64,000 nucleotides of DNA from Lucifuga dentata (taxonomy: Eukaryota; Chordata; Actinopteri; Ophidiiformes; Bythitidae): contig VXCM01000054.1 in the NCBI GenBank assembly GCA_014773175.1, positions 251,903 to 315,902 on the forward strand. The letters are read 5' to 3'. The notes under the pieces were generated by a model. That model made no database searches. It was given only the letters and a program-made list of their open reading frames with translations, and was not told the DNA's origin. Made by a program: the position numbers and the translations under genes. The stretch's first letter is position 1. Each line of letters starts with the position of its first letter. This document shows positions 57,812 to 64,000 of this stretch, one piece after another.

Positions 57812-60141
57812 GTACGAAGAATCAGACTTAGAAGCCAACCTGTAACTCCCCTCTCCTTCTTCATCTACCACATATCTTCTATTTTCATCTTCCTCCATCT
57901 ATCTTTTTCCTCATTATTCACTTTCACCATCCTCTTATATGAAGTCACTATTTCCGCAAATAACCTGCCCGTACCATTTTTCATTCCCATGTATGGACCA
58001 CTATAAAACACAGGATGAATTATATGTACGTATAAAGTTTTAATGAAATCCACTCCCGCCAGGCTCAGAGCTGAGCTTTCCACAAAGCCGTCAGTGCTGA
58101 TTCTGTCCTTGTTAAATTATAAACCAGTGGACAACGCTGATTTTAATGGAAACACGGTGCAGCCCTGGAAAACAGGAATCCAACAAAGTCTCAACATCTT
58201 GTTTTTAGAAGTCAGTTTGATTTTTTTGTTGTCCCAGTTTTATGATATTAGACTGTTTTCATGATAATTTGTCTATTAATGGTAAAATGGCTTTGTCTGT
58301 TTCATGAATCACACCAATCTGAAGAATTCTTAGCAAGCCCTTTTTCCTCCTGGAAGTCATATTTTCTCAAAATAAAGATGAAATGAATGAGTCCATTATT
58401 TAATTTTAATGAATGAAAGAGTCCATTATTTTGACTTGTTTCCAATATAAATCAACTTTCAGGATTTTTCTACAAATCAGTGTCTGTTTCCTTTAAACAA
58501 GACTGAATGAGGCAGATTATTGCACTAGAATCAAGACAATGAAACTTGATCCTAGGAGATTCTTTGATGATTGAAATATGAAGCTTTTCACAAGCAAAAC
58601 TTTTAGTCCTGTTTTGAGACATTATCTCCTAAAATTAGCTGACTTAAAGGAGCATACTGGTGATTTTGCATGGTTAGCCCAATAAATACAACCGGCATAC
58701 GTGTTACATGACTGCCAGCCATTTTCCAAAATGTACTACTTGAGTGTTAAATATTAGAATTGTTTTTCCTACCTTCCAGCCTGCCATTGGTAAGAAGCCC
58801 TTAGAAATAGAAAGAAAAGTTCCAAAACAAAGTTGTCGGGAGTGGATTATCCTTTCAGTGTGCCATTAAAATGTAACTGGAAGCTATTGTGGATTCCCAA
58901 AAGCAGATGAGTGCAACATGTCATTGAAAATCTGAAAGAAAGTAAAATTATGGATTTATGGAAGAATAAAAGCATCTTTAAAAAGTTACAGTAATGAGAG
59001 TATCTGTAATTGCTTATTTTCTGGAAATCAATAGTTTGTTTGATGATGCTACATTCAGTGTCCTTTAAAAAAAAAAAAAAAAANCTTAAAAAAAAAAAAA
59101 AAAGTACCGTAAACAGTCCTCAGATTTTCTTCTGCTGCCTCTCATATGAGTTCTGTCTCCTGTAGGTGCTGCTGTGGGTGCTGTTCTCTCTGCTGCCCCT
59201 AGTAGGTGGAGCTCATATGGGAACGAACAGTGGTGTCACTGGTGTGGGAGCAGACTCAGGCCACGCTGTGGGTTTGCTGGGAGGACAAGAGGAGAGGCAG
59301 CTTTCTGTGACGCTGCCGGAGGTGCTGGAGGACGAGGAGCAGGAAGAAGACGGTGACCCAAACTCCCCCTGGCACACACTCTACGGTACTAAAATGCTTT
59401 TTAAAAGGAGAAATACTATGTTTTTTCATTTTCACTTGTTTGATTGTGGCTGTAAAGTTTTAATCTGCAAAGTAACGAGTCGCTACAGTCATCAGAAAAA
59501 TATTGTGACATAAAAGGTACAGAAGTTACTTTTGATTAGTGCTTATAATTCCTTCCACCTTATTTCACTTCCTCTCTCTCTCTGTCTCTTTCTCTCTCTC
59601 TCCACCACTCCCTCTTTCCTCCTCAGAGCCTTTTGTACTGGATGAGGTGGAGGACTATCCCAGCAGTCATTGGGTGGGCCGCTCCCCTCGTTCCTCTGAC
59701 CCCTCAGAGCCTCAGCCCAAGGGATCACCAAAGAAGAAGAAGAAGAGGAAGAAGAAAGAGAAGGAGGGAGAGGAAGAGAGCAGAGGAGAGGACAGGAAGG
59801 GTAAAGGTAAATCCAGCAGGCAGTCGAAGCAGAGCCACAGGGACTGCCGTGTGGAGAAGCGAGAGATGAGGGTTCGGGATCTGGGGCTGGGGTTCGACTC
59901 GGACGAGATTGTCCTTTTTAAGTTTTGCGTGGGCTCCTGCCAGTCTTCAAGAACCAACTATGATCTGGCTCTAAAGGCCCTGCTGGAGAACGGGTCATTG
60001 CCCCGCCGCACGGCCCGTAAGGTCAGCAGCCATCCCTGCTGCCGGCCTGAGCGGTACGAGCCGGTGTCCTTCATGGACGCCCAGACTACATGGAGGACCA
60101 TCCAGTCATTATCCGCTGCCAGCTGCATGTGTATAGGCTGA
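57794..60141 (+). CDS. artn: Artemin (GDNF-family ligand), complete coding sequence in three exons
   Basis: Joining 57794-57811, 59166-59385 and 59627-60141 gives 251 codons including the stop, 250 residues. Artemin is a secreted neurotrophic ligand that signals through GFRalpha3 and RET in sensory and sympathetic neurons. Residues 1-23 (MSAKAKVLLWVLFSLLPLVG and GAH) form a signal peptide. A prodomain follows with a run of basic residues at about 115-125. The mature domain has the seven cysteines of GDNF ligands at 153, 180, 184, 217, 218, 246 and 248, with FCVGSC, HPCCRPERYEPVSFMD and the SCMCIG end close to human artemin. Possible processing sites lie in the basic stretch at 136-151. The ATG at 57794 was chosen because the signal peptide starts there. 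Upstream in-frame sequence in the exon is open but lacks an ATG, so an N-terminal extension from an earlier exon is not excluded. Confidence 0.94.
57812..59165 (+). other. artn: artn intron
   Basis: This 1.35-kb AT-rich intron (gtacga to ctgtag) carries a partial TTAA-family element at 58644-58880. Near its end a single N at 59084 lies in a duplicated poly(A)/CTTAAA stretch. Confidence 0.85.
58644..58880. mobile_element. artn: Partial copy of the TTAA-flanked family in artn intron
   Basis: It begins TTAAAGGAGCATACTGGTGA and continues with GATTTTGCATGGTTAGCCCA and the TACCTTCCAGCCTGCCATTG block shared with other copies. The right end is not clear. It lies in the intron between the first two coding exons of artemin. 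Confidence 0.6.
59166..59385 (+). CDS. artn: artn exon: signal peptide core and acidic prodomain
   Basis: The acceptor is tcctgtag and the donor is CTACG/gtacta. It encodes VLLWVLFSLLPLVGGAHMGT, then a Gly-rich segment, an acidic EDEEQEEDGD run and PWHTLY. The exon ends one base into a Glu codon that the next exon completes. Confidence 0.92.
59627..60141 (+). CDS. artn: artn terminal exon: basic prodomain and cystine-knot domain
   Basis: The acceptor is cctcctcag. The exon begins PFVLDEVEDYPSSHW after the split Glu codon. A lysine-rich run comes next, then the complete seven-cysteine mature domain, and TGA at 60139-60141. VSFMDAQTTWRTIQSLSA aligns closely with the human VSFMDVNSTWRTVDRLSA, so the exon is secure. 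Confidence 0.97.
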
Positions 60142-61461
60142 ATGAATAAATGAGGGAGAGGGCGACGATGAGATGAGAGGAGGTCAGCTGTCCTGAATAC
60201 AGTCAAGATGGCCAGGATGAAGAAGGCCAGAGGGGGGCACTGTAAAAAACACAGAGCACAGAAAGTACAGAGAGGAATCCCCGGACAAGAAGAGGAAGAG
60301 ATGGAGGCCGCTCCTTGGCTTCCTGTAGTGTATTTTCTGCTTAGGAGGAAGAGGGCAGGGTGCAGCTGGATGACTGAGGTCAAAGGTCAAATGAGAGATT
60401 GTGGGGGAGGTCGTCAGGGAATCACCGTCTGGATTTATTGTTGCCTCTTCAAAGGATGAATTGTTTTTATAAGTGAACATAATGCAGCATAGACCGGTGG
60501 GTTATTTTACTCATAAACAGACCGTGAGCGTGAACGTGAACATTACACAGTTTAAGGACTCATGCTGTGTTCATGTTGCCACTCAGACTCAAAATGAAAA
60601 AGACTCAGATTTGATAAATGTCTCACTATTTCTCGTTGTGAAGTCAACTTTTCTCTAAAGTTCAATATTAACCTCTTTTTCATGCCAAAAACAGGGACAT
60701 GACATTGTATCACTTCTATGTTCGGGTGAACTCAAGCAAATGGATGCCATGCATCTTCACGTATTACTGTATAAAATTAAAATATTTATTTCTGATAAAT
60801 TATTTATTTATTATTGCTTCATATGAGAGCTGTTTTTATGAACTCTATATTGTGCATATCTATTTATTGCCAGATTCAGATTTCAGGTTGCATTTATTTT
60901 TGCTCACATGCATTGTTTTTATAAAGATGCTGATTTTTTACTTCGGGAGTCATCAAATGTCTTGTTAAGATGAAGAGCATGAGAGCATCGTTTCTGATTG
61001 GACAGCAGATAATAAAATGAGTGATTGATATCGTGTTTCACAGTCAAACCAAGGGCTTTTCCCAAAAGCTCACATTATTTCTCAGACCAGACAGAACTAA
61101 AAGTATTAACAAACAAACAAAAAAAAGAAGCAAATTTCAGAGACAGTTTAACCTGCATTGATCAGATGTGATACATATTATCAATAAATTTGCTCAGGAG
61201 CACCTGACATGATTGATTCTGACAGCTGATCTCTGGGATTGTGGTCGACTCTGGGTCACGATATCAGATGTCCCAAAGCAGAAAGAAACAGAAAATCAGT
61301 TTCACGTCTAGAATGTGTGTACAGCAAGCAACAAAACATTTACAATAAATGACCTCACTATGTCACATACTTCAACATCTGTAGACTATTATTATTATTA
61401 TTATTATTATTATAGAAATGTCCCTTTATTTTTGTATGGTATTATCCTTTAAGGGAATAAA
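60142..61461 (+). other. artn: artn 3' UTR with two poly(A) signals
   Basis: Non-coding sequence after the artn stop has AATAAA at 61011-61016 and at 61456-61461, the latter soon after an (ATT)n tract at 61386-61412. Either could be the end of the transcript. The second lies only about 275 bases from the candidate poly(A) signal of the convergent receptor gene. Confidence 0.5.
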
Positions 61462-61734
61462 GTTTTCTTTATATAAATCTTGTGTTTATTGTTTAATTTA
61501 CAGATAATCCCAATAATTCCTCCTCTTCACTTTAAATGTAGTTCTTCCTTATGTTATAGCACCACCTACTGGTCAAGAACAAAGAGCTTGATGTTGATCT
61601 ATTGTTTCCATTTTGTGCTGAAGAGGGTGTCGCTTTTCCACCTCCTTTGTAATCAACTGAGAAGGACGGATGCAAAATAAAATATCTCACAAAATACTTT
61701 ATAATTACTGAAATTAAGTATTTAATGTTTCTCT

Positions 61735-62441
61735 TTTATTGTTATTTAACCAAAAACAGCAGCAGGTAAAACTTAGTGTGGCGTCTGCGGTGTCCCTTTA
61801 TTTCTCTCTAATAGCACATCCATCAAACACGACAGATTATACACTATACTACTTTTTTTTCAGTATTTAAATCCAATCAGTGTTTTTAAAAGTGGCATGT
61901 TCACTTTGTCTTTTTCACAATTATCAAAATATCATTTGCAAACGTGTAATATAAAACAAGATTGAATATCCTTACATTGAGTTTACCCTGCATCATGCAA
62001 CACATATGGCACAGAGTAAAATAGCAGCATGTAGATTAAATAAAATTAGGGAATACTGGGTAACATCGACATTGATTAATGCATAAAACCACGTCTTCAA
62101 AAATAATCTTCAGTCTATATGGAATAATTCCTGTATCAAACTTTTATCACAAGCTTTTGTTTGTTTGTACCTATGGGGTATGATAGTCTGTACAAATTTC
62201 ATGGATTGGAAATTTCCACTTCTGCTGTTACACAAAGTAAATATTCATGTATTTATGTCATTTTAGACAGATCTTTTTAAATGAAGCAGACCCGTTGTTA
62301 ATAAAGTGCAGTTAGTTGACGTGTGCTGCTTCCAGTTTGAGCTGATATGACTGTAGCTTTTAAATCTTAAACTTTCACAGTTAAAGTAAAAAATATTTTG
62401 CTGCCATGCAGTGTTATGGATGACAAATCAGCGTGTCCGTT
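61735..62441 (-). other. ptger4: ptger4-like 3' UTR
   Basis: AT-rich sequence after the minus-strand stop has AATAAA on the minus strand at 61797-61802 and 61735-61740. I see no other feature in it. Confidence 0.5.
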
Positions 62442-63110
62442 TCACTGGCATTTCATTGATAGACAGGAACTCGGTGTACTAAACGTGCACGTGACAATAT
62501 CCCCTCTTTTCACGCGCGCTGAATGAAGCGGCGTTGCCGGGCGCGCGTGGCTGCGTCCCGCAGATTTTGCCACCGTCTGTTTGGAAGCAGCTGCCGTTTC
62601 CTCCTCAAACCCGAGCACCGCGGTAGGCTCGATGCTGAATGGATGAAAGTTGACCCGGGCGGTGNCCTCAAACCCGAGCACCGCGGTAGGCTCGATGCTG
62701 AATGGATGAAAGTTGACCCGGGCGGTGTCATAGTCCCACGCTTGTTTCATTGTGAAATCTGTAAAGGATTTCGTTTTGACGGGGGCGTGGTGTTCAGCGT
62801 CGTTCCTGTAGTTGGCTGTGCGTAATGACGCGTAGCTGGTGTCGTTGCTGTGTTCCAAAGACGGAGGCGAATGTTGACCTCCTATCCAGCCCATGTTGTC
62901 CCCGCGGCCTCCCTTCACCTGAGAAAATGACCTCTTCAGCCTCTCACAGCCCTTCAGCAGCAGGTTTTTCCGGCACAAGATATACACCCAGGGGTCCAAA
63001 ATGGGGTTGAATGAAGCGAAGCGGATTGCCACCAGGTCGCTACGGTAATCAGGCTTCCCCCCGGCAGAAATATAAGCAGGATCATATAACTGATTAACGA
63101 AGATTCTCAC
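62442..63110 (-). CDS. ptger4: ptger4-like exon: TM7 and C-terminal tail
   Basis: The acceptor is ctggcag and the exon starts VRIFVNQLYDPAYISAGGKP. It contains TM7 (AIRFASFNPILDPWVYILC) and a short C-tail with the stop at 62442-62444. Positions 62603-62664 and 62666-62727 are identical 62-bp copies around a single N. This keeps frame but adds 21 spurious residues. The real exon is about 606 nt. Confidence 0.92.
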   Translation of the reverse strand: MRIFVNQLYDPAYISAGGKPDYRSDLVAIRFASFNPILDPWVYILCRKNLLLKGCERLKRSFSQVKGGRGDNMGWIGGQHSPPSLEHSNDTSYASLRTANYRNDAEHHAPVKTKSFTDFTMKQAWDYDTARVNFHPFSIEPTAVLGFEXTARVNFHPFSIEPTAVLGFEEETAAASKQTVAKSAGRSHARPATPLHSARVKRGDIVTCTFSTPSSCLSMKCQ

Positions 63111-64000
63111 CTGCCAGATGGAGAAAGTAGGAGAATATCAGAGATGACAGAACACGACAATAACACAGAGAAGAGAAGAGGAGAAGAGAAGATTGTTTCC
63201 TCACCACTAAAGGAATGGAGCAGATGAGGAAGACGATAGTCATGAAGACCAGAAGCCAGAACATCTGCATCTCCGCCGCAGAATTTACCGACGGCAACCT
63301 GGGGAAGCGGCGACGTGAGCCTCCATGCTCACACACTTCCGCCCTGACTATCCTGGTTCTCTGGTTCATTCTCACCAGCGACTTGCACACCGCCAAATTA
63401 CACAAAACTGTCACTGCAATCAGCACCAGCATCACCCCGCCGTACAGGAAGGAGTAGGAGGCGCCAAGTGCGTCCTTCGCCCTCCAGTCCAGGAAGCACC
63501 AGGTCCCTGGGAAGTGTCTGACATGCTGCCCGAAGCCAAAACTGGGCATAATGCACAACACAATGTTAGCCAGGTAGGTGGCTAAGAGCGCAAGGCGCGC
63601 CATCGTCCGGTCTATGTACTGGGAGTAGAAATAGGCGTGGTTTATGGCGAGGTAACGCTCTACAGCCATGGCGCACAGGATGGACATCCCAGCTGAGCCG
63701 AAGAAGAGCATGGAGAAGGAGAAGAAATGGCAGAGCAGGACTCCGCCGGGCCAGCTGTTGGCCACATAGGTGGCAATCACCACCGGGCTGGTGAAGCAAG
63801 TACCCACCAGATCCGTGATGGCCATACCGCAGACCAGTGTGTAGAAAGTGGTTTCCTTCTGTTCTTTTTTGGAGATACACAGCACAACTATAGCGATTAG
63901 GTTTCCCAGGACTCCCACGGCGAACATGGTGGCCGAAGTGACCAGAGATTTGGACTCCAGACGCAGAGCTGGGAAGGCGCTGAGGTTGTGGTTGAGAGGA
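62442..64000 (-). CDS. ptger4: Prostaglandin E2 receptor, EP4 type (N-terminus outside window)
   Basis: Two minus-strand exons (64000-63205 and 63110-62442) encode a class A GPCR. At the plasma membrane EP4 binds PGE2 and couples to Gs. KEQKETTFYTLVCGMAITDL and ERYLAINHAYFYSQY match EP4 far better than EP2. ERY is the DRY-box variant. GTWCFLDW is the prostanoid-receptor second-loop motif. The TM7 stretch AIRFASFNPILDPW holds the Arg expected to bind the ligand carboxylate. The third intracellular loop and C-tail are much shorter than in human EP4, so this may be one of the additional fish ptger4 genes, perhaps ptger4c. The N-terminus, including an NLS sequon upstream of TM1, is open to the window edge. 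The C-tail carries an assembly duplication. The gene is convergent with artn. Confidence 0.92.
62603..62727. other. ptger4: Assembly duplication inside ptger4 coding exon
   Basis: Two identical 62-bp segments flank one N at 62665. The repeat period of 63 preserves the frame and yields a repeated 20-residue block (TARVNFHPFSIEPTAVLGFE) that should occur once. Confidence 0.92.
63111..63204 (-). other. ptger4: Short ptger4 intron (94 bp)
   Basis: The minus-strand donor is gtgagg and the acceptor is ctggcag. It is AG/CT-rich and unusually short next to the introns of the neighbouring genes. Splicing restores LVVRIFVNQ exactly as in EP4. Confidence 0.9.
63205..64000 (-). CDS. ptger4: ptger4-like exon: N-terminus to TM6
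   Basis: The exon is open from the window end. It reads from PLNHNLSAFPALRLESKS into MFAVGVLGNLIAIVVLC (TM1), and through to CSIPLV at the end of TM6. The minus-strand donor is GTG/gtgagg. An intron at the end of TM6 is a conserved feature of prostanoid receptor genes. The ATG at 63927 is within TM1 and is not the true start; the start codon lies outside. Confidence 0.93.

Noticed and set aside
62603..62727. Genuine tandem repeat in the receptor tail
   Set aside because: The exact identity and the single N between copies match the assembly artefact seen at six other sites.
1..64000. CRISPR arrays, prokaryotic operons or integrated viral genes
   Set aside because: No regularly spaced repeats with unique spacers, no bacterial gene order and no viral protein sequence were seen. 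All repeats are eukaryotic transposons, microsatellites or assembly duplicates.

Overview
This window is teleost-type nuclear DNA. It has large introns with GT/AG splice sites, abundant (CA)n and (CT)n tracts, and many degraded DNA transposons and fold-back elements. Only three protein-coding genes can be supported by recognisable protein sequence. None is complete from promoter to poly(A) site. I see no bacterial, CRISPR, rRNA or tRNA gene content.

Region 1 (about 1-34,900, + strand) holds the 3' part of a beta-galactoside alpha-2,3-sialyltransferase, best matched to ST3GAL3. Eight exons at 1633-30047 encode about 305 residues, covering the end of the stem and the whole catalytic domain with sialylmotifs L, S, III and VS. 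The cytoplasmic tail, membrane anchor and first stem exons lie upstream of the window. A long 3' UTR probably follows. The introns carry a Tc1-like remnant (344-1248, in the first visible intron), a family of TTAA-flanked fold-back elements, a near-perfect 86-bp hairpin and a second dispersed repeat family.

Region 2 (about 34,900-57,700) has no recognised coding exon. It contains GC-rich stretches (35.2-36.2 kb, 39.6-41.3 kb and 55.5-56.0 kb), a composite palindromic element with a SINE-like insert, a 328-bp assembly gap in a TA-rich satellite, a Tc1 remnant, a Harbinger-like MITE inside a purine-rich tract, and a CR1/Rex-like LINE fragment. The 39.6-41.3 kb GC-rich stretch is the best candidate for the promoter and untranslated first exons of the next gene.

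Region 3 (57,741-61,470, + strand) is artemin (artn), a GDNF-family neurotrophic ligand. Its coding sequence is in three exons and gives a 250-residue precursor with a signal peptide, a lysine-rich prodomain and a seven-cysteine mature domain. An 83-codon ORF in another frame overlaps its start codon.

Region 4 (about 61,700-64,000, - strand) is a prostaglandin E receptor of the EP4 type (ptger4-like). It converges tail-to-tail with artn. Its coding sequence is split at the end of TM6, and its N-terminus runs off the window. A 62-bp assembly duplication inflates its C-terminal tail by 21 residues.

ST3GAL3 next to ARTN is the arrangement known in human 1p34, which supports both gene calls. The three genes act in different processes (Golgi sialylation, GFRalpha/RET signalling, PGE2 signalling). 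They are neighbours by synteny, not members of one pathway. The most widespread anomaly is a set of single-N gaps, each flanked by duplicated sequence, which are false gaps made by unmerged contig ends.
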